A stretch of 64,000 nucleotides of DNA from Sympetrum striolatum (taxonomy: Eukaryota; Arthropoda; Insecta; Odonata; Libellulidae): NCBI GenBank assembly GCA_947579665.1, contig OX388348.1, positions 13,392,001 through 13,456,000 of the forward strand. Direction: 5' to 3'. Shown in pieces: positions 22,830 through 34,099 of this stretch. Position 1 is the first letter of the stretch, and each line of letters starts with the position of its first letter. Position numbers and translations under genes: made by a program. The notes below the pieces were generated by a model, which was given only the letters and a program-made list of their open reading frames with translations, had not been told where the DNA came from and searched no databases.

Positions 22830-22975
22830 AATTATTCTCATGGCCCCCCCGATTGTCATGTGGACAGCGATTTTGCCTTTGATAAAAGCGGTCCCGGGAT
22901 TGATTCCCAGTGGGAGCCAATGAGGGAAATGACCTAAGCTGTCGAAGCACTTCTAACAATACTAAAATTGTTCCC
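22830..22975 (+). repeat. SINE-A, near-complete copy with tRNA-like head
   Basis: TGTGGACAGCG (A-box-like) and GGGATTGATTCCC (B-box-like, GGTTCGATTCC type) are about 45 nt apart, as in tRNA-derived SINEs. The family tail GAAATGACCTAAGCTGTCGA and AGCACTTCTAACAATACT follows. The length of about 140 bp is typical of a SINE. Confidence 0.65.
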
Positions 22976-23834
22976 ATATGTTCCGTAATGGTATTTTCTA
23001 TGAAATAGCGACGTAGATCTTTTCCTATCACAGTACAGTAACTACATCTATTAGGGACTTAAACAAAGGAGAAGAAACTCTTGGAGAGAAAAATAAATGC
23101 ACGAGAACGGGGTCGCATCAATTCACGGATCGATTCCCAAATCCGCACCCGAACGCGTCGAAAATTTTACGAGCCACGCAACGCGTAAGGCGATGCTTTA
23201 TCGTCACAGCTTCCGTCGATCACTCATCCTTCCCAAGTCGGGCGATTTATCTTCATTCTAAACTATTTTAAATCCCGGATAAAAAGCACCTCCGGATCAA
23301 CCGTGCGCAGATGGAAGGAATCCGGGTCACCCAGAAAACGATGGGCTTATCGTCGCTTGATTTAATGATAATATTTTTTATATTGAATTGATTGTTTATT
23401 TATCATTTGTTACGACAGAGCCCTGTTACAAAAATGTCGCATTGAATCAATTAGCTTGTTGAATCAGAACATTATAGTAATGAAAAATTTTAGCCGTTTA
23501 CACACTATTTTAGAGGAAAATTAATTGAATAATTAATTTTTGAAGACTGTTAGCAAATAATTTTTAAATTCTAAGATATTTTAAGGTACAACCTTACATA
23601 GTGTAAAATGTTAATATTGCACTCCATAACATTTATTATATACGCAGTTAAATATTGCAATAAGGTAAAACCAGTACATTCTACTTTTTTAATAATCAAT
23701 TTTTAGTCATACTAAGCAAATAATTGTTTGTCGACATGTTCCCGCTAAGAATTCTATTAAAAATTTATAAAATATTATGCATCATTAACCTGTGTATAAA
23801 CGTAGAACACTGAATACAAAACTGAATAAAAATA
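22976..23834. other. No recognised feature; GC-richer patch at 23.10-23.34 kb
   Basis: The patch has several CpG dinucleotides but no open frame of note. The remainder is AT-rich. Confidence 0.4.
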
Positions 23835-24120
23835 ATAAAGGACTTTATTTAGGGCGAGATTGAGACTATAAGGTCTCTTCTTACATCTAACCCCTTGTCA
23901 TATGAATTTAATAATTTAGATAGCTTTAATAAAGTACTCAGAAGAAGACTACTTCGTGGGTTTAAAATACCTAATCTTATAGCTTAGGGAAAAACTTCCA
24001 CAGTAGGAAAACACCATCAAGAAGGAGGGTGTGAAAAGCCTGAGAAATGTAAAGATAGGAAAATTAAATCTAGTGATGAAATCGGATTAAATGAGATGTA
24101 AAAGATAAGAAGACAAACTA
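23835..24120 (-). mobile_element. Repeat C, copy 4
   Basis: Read on the minus strand: CAGGCTTTTCACACCCTCC, then TCTTGATGGTGTTTTCC, and near the end GAGACCTTATAGTCTC (intact 5-bp stem), AATCTCGCCC and TTTATT. It is the inverted counterpart of copy 3 at 19.39-19.68 kb. Confidence 0.6.
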
Positions 24121-24314
24121 ATAATATCATTAACATAAAGACCAAATAGTTACACATTTATATGGATGATTGTAAAAAAATAGACAGAAAAATATAGTAG
24201 TAAATAAACAATCACAAACGATCTAAATATTTAAAAATACAAAATGAAGAAAATAATAAATAAAAAATGTACTACAAAAGGTAAAATGCAATTTACATAC
24301 ATTAATTGAGACAG

Positions 24315-24480
24315 CCGATCTCTAATTGAGGTATAATTCAGGGGTAAAACAGAGGGGAAGTCAGAGACTAAAGTTGTTGGATGGCATAAGGGGTGGGTTT
24401 AACTATAAAGAATAGAAGGAGATAGCGATTAATAGGGATTTTTGAGTGTACGTGAACCTATCGAAAGGTATGTATACACT
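24315..24480 (+). pseudogene. LINE-R 3' fragment
   Basis: The frame reads FRGKTEGKSETK and, in a shifted phase, QRGSQRLKLLDGIRGG, then NYKE, a stop, KEIAINRDF and a stop. The non-coding end GTGTACGTGAACCTATCGAA is shared with copies at 22.7 and 52.7 kb. This copy defines the MKEIAINRDF end of the family protein well. Confidence 0.75.
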
Positions 24481-24512
24481 ATGTATGTACTATGTATGCA
24501 CTATGTATCTAA
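24468..24512. repeat. Short tandem repeat, three ~11-bp units
   Basis: CACTATGTATG-type units occur three times in succession, directly after the LINE-R 3' end. It may derive from the element's tail. Confidence 0.7.
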
Positions 24513-24929
24513 GATAGTGGATAAGGTAGGGACAGAAAAAATTCTGAAGGTTAAAAGCGATGGTATTAGATTTGTAGATTTGAGGACATCCTCCGAAGAT
24601 ATTGGTGACTCTGTTCTTGAAAGCCTCCCAAAATCACTGGGTAGGTCACAGGAATCGCGGGAAGGATTGTTTTCACAAAATACTCGCAATTTATCGCTCC
24701 ATCCGCAAAGTGCATTTCTGAGGTGTGAGCATAAATACAGTCCCGACGTTTTGATGACCGAAGGGTCCGCTGCCAAGTGGCGTCCCAATTATTCCCGATG
24801 GCGGAAGTGATGGCGTGATCGTATATTGACGGTCAGGGGAATACGATTCTCGATCGTTTCCTTGATATGCTCCTTCTAGCCCAAGGAATAAATTCCACCA
24901 TTTCGCGATGTTTCCATTACATGATGGCT
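24513..24929. other. Unclassified segment open on both strands
   Basis: A plus-strand frame runs 24442-24810 (122 codons, beginning inside the LINE-R end), and a minus-strand frame runs 24501-24788 (95 codons). Neither has a recognisable domain. The sequence is GC-richer than the flanks. It could be part of an exon or unique non-coding DNA. Confidence 0.25.
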
Positions 24930-25112
24930 GGAGGATTAAAATCTCCAATAGCCGTCTTTTTCGGAGTTCCTCGTTTCATTCACCCGTATTCCGTGAAAAC
25001 AAAAAAGTTCACCGCACTTTTGAAGGATACTCAATGTTTTATTATTCTTATTCTTAAAAAGGTATTCGTATTTGTAAAGTTAGACGGCTATTGGAGATTT
25101 TAATCCTCTAAT
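24930..25112. mobile_element. MITE-A, copy 2
   Basis: It starts GGAGGATTAAAATCTCCAAT and AGCCGTC, and ends GACGGCTATTGGAGATTTTA then ATCCTC. The subterminal GGAGTTCCTCGTTTCATTCA is shared with copies 1 and 3. The inner hairpin arms are less preserved than in those copies. Confidence 0.75.
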
Positions 25113-25792
25113 TCTTAGTGCTCGAAATTTTCATTTATTATTTTCATTTATTTTTTTGTATTCTACTACACTTTTCCGATCCATCTATTATTACACAAAG
25201 GCATTTAAAAAATCACTGCTAATCTAGACCTCAAGTACAATATTTCACTATAGCAAGAGAAAATGGGAGATTTACGAAGTTCTTCTTTTGCTATAGAGAA
25301 AATGGCATTCGGCTTGAGATGATTGAATTGAATGCAATCTTTCTTAGTATCACTACCGGCTTTGTTCCTAACAAAATCTTCACTCGAGAAGTAAAAACTT
25401 AAACATAAAGTTGCTGAGTTAGGAAAGTGGTAATCATATTAAAAATTATATACAATATTTACAATTGCATACAAAATTATATAAAAATTATGGACCTGAA
25501 AGGATGAGTTTATTTTAATTATCCGTTATCAAGAGATAGTTGTTCCAAGTAGCACAGCAAAACATCATGTTTAAACTCAATAAGACTCTAACTTGGTGAA
25601 CAACAACCGAAGAACTTAGCTTCTTTCCGTAGAAACTTAATTTTAAATAGCAAAACATCAATGAAGAATGCCTTTGATCGTAAGAAGTCAGGAGAGAGCC
25701 GAAAATGATTCGACCAAACTGCAGTTAAAACTTGGAGCTATCCCCCTTAGTTAACATAGTCGGAAGAAAAATCTCTTCACGAAGCTTTCCGC
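25113..25792. other. No recognised feature
   Basis: AT-rich. The last 100 bp may be upstream sequence of the LINE fragment that follows, but no motif is clear. Confidence 0.4.
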
Positions 25793-26060
25793 TATGAGCT
25801 CGGAGGGCTAAACTTGGGAGTAGCAGAATCGGTTAAATGTCTCGGAGTTGCTCTCTCAAACAATTTAACTTGGAGAACCGCATCCACACAATTTGCGGAG
25901 AGTGAGGCCGGGGTTCATCAAATGTATTTTCAGTGGAAGTGATAAGAAAGGCAAAGGGCTACGTATACGCTGTTTCGCATTAGGATGCCTATAGAGGTGA
26001 AATATATGTATTAGACGAAACGGGGACTGCAACAGTAGATTAAGAAGTTTGTAGGTTAAA
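25793..26060 (+). pseudogene. LINE reverse transcriptase fragment (Jockey/CR1-like)
   Basis: The frame reads YELGGLNLGVAESVKCLGVA, then LSNNLTWRTASTQFAES, then two stops. SVKYLGV-x-LSNNLTW-x-x-H is the conserved strand-and-helix block just after the reverse transcriptase palm in Jockey/CR1 elements. Shortly after the stops, KAKGYVYAV fits the following helix. Related to, but clearly diverged from, the LINE-F copy at 55.6-56.3 kb (SVEYFRINITNNLKWSTQI). Confidence 0.7.
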
Positions 26061-26360
26061 GAAAACTTAATTAGGTGCAAGTGACTCCTGAATTAGGTTT
26101 AGAAACTTGATCTTTTAGAGTCATGTGGTGGCGATTAGTGGCATGCGAAGTGAGCTGTACAGAAATTGCTTACTAAGAATGTGTTAATTTCATTAAAAGT
26201 GTACAAAATTAAAATCTTTAAAGACTGCAACTAATTCTTCTAGTTTTCTAGAGGTGTATTGAGCATAATATAAAAATTATCATCCTTGGATTTAGCTGCA
26301 TATAATCAAAACCTTAAATTTAAGCATATCTTGTTGAATTCCGTGGAGCAATAATTCCAT
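26061..26360. other. No recognised feature
   Basis: A short gap between a LINE fragment and a MITE. No motif seen. Confidence 0.4.
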
Positions 26361-26524
26361 TAGAGGTTTAAAATCTCCTACAGCCGTTTTGTCGGCTTTC
26401 CTTGTCTCATTCACCGAGATTCCGAGAAAACAAGAAAGGAAACTGCACTTTTTTTTCCTCGGAATACCGGCGAATGAGACGAGGAACGCCGACAAAACGT
26501 ATATTGGAGATTTTAAACCTCCAA
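26361..26524. mobile_element. MITE-A, copy 3 (shortest)
   Basis: It starts TAGAGGTTTAAAATCTCC and ends GGAGATTTTAAACCTC. Inside, TTGTCGGCTTTCCTTGTCTC faces GAGACGAGGAACGCCGACAA, so nearly the whole 164 bp pairs with itself. A 9-nt T-run lies at about 26449. Confidence 0.8.
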
Positions 26525-28991
26525 CTCCTTAACAGATGTGTTCCAAATTTTCTTTCTCTACGATAATGTCATGGCTTCGATGAATAGCATGATGATACTA
26601 TTTATCGAAACCATACTCACGTGTTTGTAAAAATTGTGGATAGTATAAATAATTTTTTTAACTATCCTTTGTTATTATAAACTTACACACAATAAAGGCC
26701 GAAGTCAACTAGTATCTTTTCCTGTTCATCTCTCCTTGGAAACTTCCTAGATGCAAGTTACAGTTTCCAAAGTTACCTTTCTCTTTCAATAATTAAATTT
26801 TAGTTACACGTATATCTTAATGAGACGAGTTTAGTTGGAGAGGAAAGTTTTGAAAATCATAATACGCGATGAACCCCAGTTTGTAGTAGGCTATATTTAA
26901 CGGAATTTTGAAAGTAATATTATAGAATTTGCAAGAATATTTTAAGGATTTCCTACAGTGTACCTTCTTGAGGAAACAAGGACGATTCGGGAGCAATCAC
27001 TATAGCCATCTTTTGGGTTGAAAGCCAACGTTGAGAAGGTGAATTTTTAAAATCATGAATGTACCCGGTCTTGGAAAAATTGGAAAATTGGAAAGATTGG
27101 GAAAATTGCATATCATACAATTTCTAAGGAAGATGAAAAGTGAATTATATAAATGTAAAACAATATTAGGGTGTATATTTGGAAGACAAAATTTGTTAAC
27201 ACCTTAATTCTAATTTGAGAACTTTGCATATGCCAATAGCAGCCATCTTAAGCGAAATGGCAGTTGATTTAGTTTCTTCCTCAATTTCATTTTATGCTTC
27301 GGATGTATTTAATTTGATATTTACGTAAATCTAAATGGATTGGTGGAGGAATTAAGCAATGAATACTTCGCAATAAGTTACTATAAAGTAACCCAGATAT
27401 GTCTAAGGGCACTATTCGAACTAAATTTACCTTCTCCATGCAGTATTCCTAGAATACAAACGCATACATTTAGACTGCGCCATTCCAAAGAAGTTAATTT
27501 TTGCCACGAAAGCACAGAATTTTTCATATCGACTACATGATATCAAATAGGAAAGCGTTTTATAACCTTTCTGATCTCACTTTCCATGTTCTTAAATTCT
27601 TGGTTTAGTTGATAATTTGACTACTTCTATACCTGTTGGAACTTCATATTATATATATCATTCATTATATATAGTCATATTAAATCCAGTGAAACAAAAT
27701 CAAACTGTGTCCAGAGAAAATAAACCTCTATTTTCTTTATAAAAACACGACCAGGCTCGAGAGATGCACCTCATCTTCAGATCAAGCGCAGGATAGAATC
27801 AATATAGTCATTACAAAAGGTGAGGAAGAAAAGGGGTTGAGCTCGAAAGTAAGAAAAGGGAGACATTTCCCTCGGCTGCCACCCCTTCCCTCCACTCACC
27901 CCCTTACAAATTCCCTTCCGAGGGAAATTTTCCTAATATCTTTAAAGCCCCTTTTTCTAAAATATGGATTCAATAATTTGTTGATGGATATTAGGGAAAC
28001 CGATGCAAAATGTATTCGCTATAAAGTAAAATTTGAAGTGAGCAATGCTCAAAAATTAAAATAAAACTATACCAACCTGATCGAGTCCGTGCATACAGTC
28101 TTGTGAGATTCACCAGTTGAACCAAGTGTTCCACCAGTAGATAAACACTGAAATAGGATTTCAAATAATTAAAAATATAAATTGGTGTTGAGGATTTACT
28201 TCGGCTTGATTCATTGGATATCTCTAAGTTTAAAGTACGTATATTCGCATTAAATCAATGTGGATATATAAAAAGACACTTCACTTATGTAAATTCCCAA
28301 GTTCCGTTGAAAATATGAGAAAAATAAAATAATGAAGGTCGGTCTTACTGAAGCATCGCATAACCTTGATGGTGCGATTTTGAAGGAACCAGTTTTGAAG
28401 ATAAAGATCTGAGACAACTCAAACAGATTGGTGACCTCTCGATTCTAAAACAGGTGGTTAATTTTATTTCCCAATGTCGTGTTCCGTGGAAATAATTTAA
28501 AGAGCAAATTTTCAGGATACCCAACATTCTTCGTAAAGGGAGGATAGGCAGAGATAATACTGATAGATATTAGGTGCTTACCTGCAATTTTCGAAGAAAT
28601 TAGTAACAGTGTACCATCGCGATTTTACGGGTTAATGGTAATTACAATCTTCCGGTTACCTTTCGCACGGGAGCTCTTAGCCAGTGGGGATTTTCCCCTA
28701 TGGACAGAATTTCGAGGGAATTAAAATCCGACGTTACGTGATGTTGTATGGATTATATGCTATCTTTAAATATGAATTCCTCGCAAAGTGTATTCTTCAG
28801 CATGCTTTCACTTTTTACGGGAAGAGCTAAAATTAGGCAAATAGATTAACTGGCAGTAATTTTTAGAGACATTGCAAAATATTCACCTGCTTAGGAAGAA
28901 AACTTGTGCAATTGTTTACCATCTTTTCACAAAGCATTTATAGATTTAAGAAACGTACAAATGATTCAAAAATTGTTGAACCATATATTTA
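26525..28991. other. No recognised feature
   Basis: AT-rich unique-looking sequence. Frames of 60-75 codons at 27340-27540, 27837-28064 and 28345-28527 have no motif. Confidence 0.4.
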
Positions 28992-29064
28992 AATAACCTA
29001 ATTAGTAGTAGTAGTAGTAGTATTGTTAAAAGTGCTTCGACAGCTTAGGTCAATAACCTAATTA
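28992..29064 (-). repeat. 47-bp SINE-A stub with perfect 13-bp target duplication
   Basis: AATAACCTAATTA occurs at 28992-29004 and again at 29052-29064. Between them are a (TAG)n microsatellite of six units and then AAAAGTGCTTCGACAGCTTA-GGTC, the inverted 3' block of SINE-A. On the minus strand the insert is thus the last ~25 nt of the SINE followed by a (CTA)n tail. Extreme 5' truncation, a microsatellite tail and a long target duplication are the signature of target-primed reverse transcription. Confidence 0.85.
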
Positions 29065-30360
29065 ATCTCACCTATAAATCTCATCACAGAAAATATAAAT
29101 TGTTAAGTATCTACTCCTTCAATTTATTCTCAAAAGCGTAACATGATGGGCAAATGAGTTTGGAAACTTGCTTAATTCTCTTGTTCCGTTATCAGCCAAT
29201 TTAAAACAGAATATTTAGAAGTCTACTATTCTTCAAGCTTGGAAACTTACGATTACATTTATAAAGATTTCTTCCTAGGCATACGATGCTCATTCACTCT
29301 ACATGCTAAATTATTAGATTAATAATTTTTCTGCAACTTTAAGAAAGCGGAAAATTTCTGCACAGATTTAAGCAGTAGGACTGTCCCTCTGAAATCGGAA
29401 TGTATGGTCCCTCTAACTAAATCACATAAAAAATACGCTAAAGACTTTTGATGCTGATGATAACTTAACAGAGCCATCATCCAATTGAGGCAGTCAACGT
29501 ATTCCTTTTCTTCGCGGTACATGACATCTGTGATTTTCAATTCATTGATAAAAACACGAATGCTATAGCTAACTCCAGAGAAGAATAACAAATCTTTGGA
29601 GCATGTTCAAAGTTAGGAACTGAGTGCTGAAGGTCGATCACCGCCTCTAACTGCACAAAAGAAAGAATCTGGATGAAGTTAGAAAAGGGATCCCGAGATC
29701 GAACCGAACTGTTTACCTTCGAACGAAATAGGTAAATATTAACGGGCCAGGAAATGAGGAACGGCAAAAATCAGTAAAGTTCGAATAAAATGTCAAGGGA
29801 GGAGATGATATTTACCTAAACCGTGTTTTATTCTCTCCCGGATGCTCTATGAGAGGAAGACAAATTTTACATTTCCATCTATTTACTCAAAACGGAGGAG
29901 GCCCAGAGAGAGTTCATTGCTCTGGGGCCATCATCAAACTGAAGCACCGTGTTTTCGCTCGTGTTCCGAGCACGAATCTAGTTTCCGTAGCGAAAGTGAA
30001 CGCGGTGAGCATGTATTTTTTGTTCCGAGAACATCCACTTAATTTATATTTTCGCCGGAGGGCTAACCTCTCCTCATCAAGGAGAGCGGGAGAAGTTTTT
30101 TCCGCGGTCTTCCCCGGCACTCGCGTAGAGGAGAAGGTGCAACTATAAGCAACCTCTTTCGTTTTTTAATCAAAGGAACTTTACTTTGGAAAAATTCTAA
30201 CTATTCCAAGTAATTGTTAATATTGCTTCTATAAGTATCCAAATATAAAAAATATAATTTAGTATAATATAGAAAGTATCCAAAAGTTTATCCAAGGTAT
30301 TTTTATAGTATTATTATTTACTATTCTGTTCCTATATTTTACATCTTCATTAACAGCCAT
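29065..30360. other. No recognised gene; GC-richer patch at 29.83-30.15 kb
   Basis: Minus-strand frames at 29319-29591 and 29537-29767, and overlapping plus- and minus-strand frames at 29842-30148, are 60-100 codons long without motifs. The patch at 29.83-30.15 kb is open in three frames, which suggests composition rather than coding. Confidence 0.35.
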
Positions 30361-30850
30361 ATTTATTTATTAATTTAAATCAAGATTTCACATGCAGCAA
30401 GATAGCCAATTTACAGTCAATAAAAACAAATTTTGATATAAATAAAGACAAAAACAAATAAAATCATAGCATAAGATATAGGAAGCAGTACATAACATGG
30501 AAGGCAATTAATAAGTGAGTAAGCAAATCTATTTCTTGTGAGCAAAGGATACCGTGCTTAGTGAAGGAATTTTTGGTCAACGAAAATGGATCCACATCAT
30601 TTTCAAGAGAATTCCATAAAGTAGGAAGACGAAAGAAGAGTGAGCTTTTAACAAGAGAGATTATGGGAGTAGGATAGTGAAATAGAAAAGAGGAACGGGG
30701 GAACTGCTAGAAACTCGAAAATGAAATAGAAAAAGTAAATTGGGACAATCAGTAGCGGGATTTAAGAAAGTATGTATACATGAAAGATGACTTTTACTTC
30801 TATAGACAGAAAGACAAGCCAAAGATGATATGCTACTATTAGGTGCACGG
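30361..30850 (-). pseudogene. LINE reverse transcriptase C-terminus and tail
   Basis: The minus strand has a stop-free run reading PTPIISLVKSSLFFRLPTLW, then NSLENDVDPFSLTKNSF, then TKHGILCSQEIDLLTHLLIA. FF-R-x-x-x-LWN-SLP-x-x-V, followed by a short helix and FK/F-x-x-x, is the C-terminal signature of CR1/Jockey-type LINEs. The lower-coordinate edge, TTTATTTATTAATTTAAATC on the plus strand, is the A-rich 3' tail. Two stops upstream show it is a pseudogene. It is a third LINE type in the window. Confidence 0.65.
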
Positions 30851-31325
30851 CGATAAGAAGGTACACTAGATTTTAAAAATTTGAGAAAATAACAAGTTTA
30901 CTAAAAGACAGAAGACAAAATGATGATTAATATCAATTATTTTTATTCGAAAACCAAGATTCGCTGAAAGCTTGTAAAATAAAACTAAAAATTTGGAGTG
31001 AATCAATCCACAAACATTTTGCAAAATATAGTTTAAAATGTTTTCAAACGGGATAAAACAATACAATATGGCACAAAGAGCACCGTGTATACTTTATAAT
31101 TTGAAATATATATCAAATCAAAAGTTATTTACAGAAATGCCTTGCAGTAGTATTATTATTTCATTATATCCCCCTCGATCGTTGCACCTGGTAATCATAC
31201 CAAATTGCAGCGATCATGGATACATAAATAAAGTGGGAAAATCGGAAATGATAGCCGCAACAATGTAAATATAATGATAACAATACGGTAAAAGAATAAT
31301 AACACAGACAACTTTATTGTTGGGA
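30851..31325. other. No recognised feature
   Basis: AT-rich. Possibly includes eroded upstream sequence of the minus-strand LINE, without a clear motif. Confidence 0.35.
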
Positions 31326-32040
31326 ACACCACTGTTGATGATAACTGCAGCCGCGTATTACCACTAACCACCAACCTGCAGGACCTCCCATATCCCTTTT
31401 GGAAAGGGTGCTCATATTTACACCTGTGTTTTTACACCTCCTCCACCAAGGATAATGAACTGGGTCACCCAACTTACTTTCTCCGAAACCTAGAAATTTA
31501 CGGAAGTTCACCTCAAGAAAATTATATTTAAAAGCGAGCGCTGAGCCCTGATTTATGGACCCGAAACTTGCCTGGATCCGGGCGTAATCCAAAGTTTGTA
31601 CACGGAGCGGTGAGACTGCCTTAGAATCGTCCGGGGGGACCGCGGGAGGAAATACAAGGGTAAGAAGACAGCATTCTGTTGCATAATTAAAAGAGTTGGG
31701 TCGTAAAAATCGCGATGAGCCGGCCGCATTGCTGGTGGGAATGGCGAGAGCCGGGTTTCGCATTTAATGGAATGGGTTCCGAAAGGCTTGTAGCGAGCGA
31801 AAAGGCCACCAGAAGACGGTCCCTCCGCAGTAAAATTCTTAGGGATCTCCAAAGGGGGCGTGGCGGTGTAAACTACTGGAGGGTCTCCGTTATTATTCAC
31901 GGATATATGGGTTCGGATGGGGATACATGCTCGTGAGTGTATGTAAATGGGTTTCTGAGCATGCGTGACAATGTGGGTGCGTAGGTAAAGGGTCGTAGGC
32001 GGGATTTGTGTGTAGGGGTGGTCCAAAGCAGGATCCCTAA
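31326..32040. other. GC-richer island with the longest open frames of the window
   Basis: Two overlapping minus-strand frames (31314-31763, 149 codons; 31553-32056, 167 codons) and a plus-strand frame (31715-31936) coexist here. The longest is rich in Pro, His, Thr and Arg, with repeated THI/YIH-like stretches and no recognisable domain. Its first codon is not ATG. Simultaneous openness on both strands is expected when stop-forming AT triplets are rare, so I do not call a gene. It could be a promoter-type or conserved non-coding island. Confidence 0.2.
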
Positions 32041-32439
32041 TATTTTCCCAAAGCAAATTTAGTCAAATAATTAAATGACTTCTATTCAAATAATAGGTTG
32101 GAATTATCATAAATAGCCAGCCCCCTATACTAGATACAAAGATGTTCATGTGTTTTGGCAAATTCTTCCAAAGTACATGCTAGTGCTCTCTTCAATGTCT
32201 ACCTATTTTTCGTGGGATATATGCGGAAATAAGCCAAAATTGAGAAAAAAAATAATTTTCAGCAATTCATGTCTGAATCCAACTACAATTGATAATTTCA
32301 GCCACGCCTATTGACCCTTGTCCAAAACCATGGAGAAAACATAAAAGTTTTCACATCCAGGGGCAGGAAAAAGTTCCGCACAAAATGTAGTACGTGAAAT
32401 TAGTTTCAGGAAAAGAAGACAAGGGTTCTATTACTCGGC
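32041..32439. other. No recognised feature
   Basis: AT-rich; nothing seen. Confidence 0.4.
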
Positions 32440-32585
32440 AGGTTAATTTGCCTACATATTCTTCGTTCAAAGCTATTTCTTTTGTCTATTCGTAATTTAC
32501 CCCTCTGTTTATGTCATCTTACATCTTTTGCTTTTGTCTTCTCATCAGTCTTTTCCCTAGTCTTCTACCCTGTTAAAACCTATCA
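32440..32585 (-). pseudogene. LINE-R C-terminal fragment (minus strand)
   Basis: The minus-strand frame reads RRLGKRLMRRQKQKM, a stop, DDINRGVNYE, a stop, TKEIALNEEY. This is the family order basic linker, KMLDDI-x-GGVNY, KEIALNRDF. The UTR end is missing. Confidence 0.7.
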
Positions 32586-33284
32586 TAATTTTTATTATCT
32601 TAAGTAGAAAAAAAATAACTTTATGTTATAATTTCTTTAAGTATTCTTCGTATCAGAGTTATCCAACCCCACTGGGGTCCATACTAAAAATTTCAAAACC
32701 AAGCGGATAACCAATTGCTCTTCAAATCAACCAATTCCTCATTAATATGATTTCTTCTCGTCAATTCGTATTTTTGCATAGAAATTTTCATGCAGACCGC
32801 CAATTCCAACAACTAACGTGCATGAAATTGGATGTACAAAAATCTTGAGAAATATTCAAAAACTTTAATTACATTTACTCAATGTACGGAAACATGTTTC
32901 AGAGATAAAAATCATTGCGAAAATTATTCAAATGCCGGCGGGCTTGTCTAAACCATGAGGATGCTGGACTCGGTCCAAATAAAGTGAAATCTTGATCAAA
33001 AATGTTTCACCGGACCAAGTGAAATCTACTCTAGATGCGAAACCGAAAGATATCGTTGCTGCACCTGGAACATCAAAATTTTAACCTAAGAGCAGGGAAA
33101 GCGTTAGAAAAGAAAACGCTAGATCGGTTTTTCACTATATTTAGGTAAAAACCTTAAAAATAAATCTGGAAATTCAGTCATTTTTAATAGGAAAATTTGT
33201 TCAAATTACTCAATCTCGCCCAGCGATGCTTTTTGTTTTCTCTACCCTGTCTGCTGTCACCTGGTTAATTTTCAGTCATTTTCT
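32586..33284. other. No recognised feature
   Basis: AT-rich. CTCAATCTCGCCC near 33210 recalls the 3' end of Repeat C but is too short to call. Confidence 0.35.
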
Positions 33285-33330
33285 GTCTTCTGAAGATGCT
33301 ACTATACAGTAGCGAAACGCGCGTGGAGAC
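33285..33330 (+). ncRNA. Hammerhead-ribozyme-like motif (probably degenerate)
   Basis: In order: GTCTT (33285-33289) and GAGAC (33326-33330) pair as stem I. CTGAAGA (33290-33296) fits the CUGANGA core. GCTACT/AGTAGC (33298-33303 with 33308-33313, loop ATAC) is a perfect stem II. GAAA (33314-33317) is the second core box. ACGCGCGT (33317-33324) is a palindromic minimal stem III. Two features argue against activity: one unpaired T between the first core box and stem II, and a G (33325) where cleavage needs A, C or U. Tiny palindromic stem III is known for hammerheads of Penelope-like retroelements; that origin is inferred. Confidence 0.35.
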
Positions 33331-34099
33331 TCCTTCCCAATTTTTGACAGCTAAAGGTATTTTTTGACTCTTATCTAGTCATTTTTAAATTTAAATTAAA
33401 TACTTATTTCAATAGCATGCAGGGTTAATTTCTTTTGCAAAACTAAATTAGAAGGAATAGTTGCACGCTAACGAGACAAACACCGAAGGGAAGAAAATCG
33501 AATGAATATTCTTATTTTAATTGTCGAATCTTACTTTCGATTCGAATTCGGTAAAATATACGAAAATATTGAGAAAATTCGAGGTTGTAAACAACTCATC
33601 TCCCTGATGACCGATCCCATAGTGTAATCCGAGCTCACGTAATATACCGTTAAAATTCTCGAGGACTTAAGGCTCATAAACCTGATGATTAAAGAGGACG
33701 ATACATTACATGGATAACGAGAAATTTTCTTTAAGAAGGTAACCAGCAATTGCAGTTACGTAATTACAGTCAGGAAGAGTTGATTACAGCTCAATGACAA
33801 GGGAAGTTAGATGTCTTGTTATATAATAAAAATGTAAATTAAAAATAGTTCAAATCTTCAGGCACAGCTGGAGAGTACCGCTTCCTATTAATCAATGCAG
33901 TACTTTTGCGTAGATACTCTCGCGTATATCCCTCAATAAACTAAACTCGCGTAACTCATCGCACCGGAAAGGAAAACCAAAACGGAGTCCGCCGGCTCCT
34001 TCTCTAATACATTTAAGCAGAGTGGTCTCGAGTTTCATTTAAACCCTCAAGATACGCCAACGTTTATACCGAGAGCCATCCTTTTTATTAATAAAAAAT
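33331..34099. other. No recognised feature
   Basis: AT-rich to mixed composition, short frames only. Confidence 0.4.

Noticed and set aside
22862..22930. Possible tRNA gene at the A/B-box pair
   Set aside because: No cloverleaf acceptor or anticodon stem could be formed, and the same head is linked to a shared SINE tail.
31553..32056. 167-codon minus-strand open frame, longest in the window
   Set aside because: It does not begin with ATG, has no recognisable domain, overlaps another minus-strand frame and a plus-strand frame, and lies in a GC-richer patch where stops are rare.
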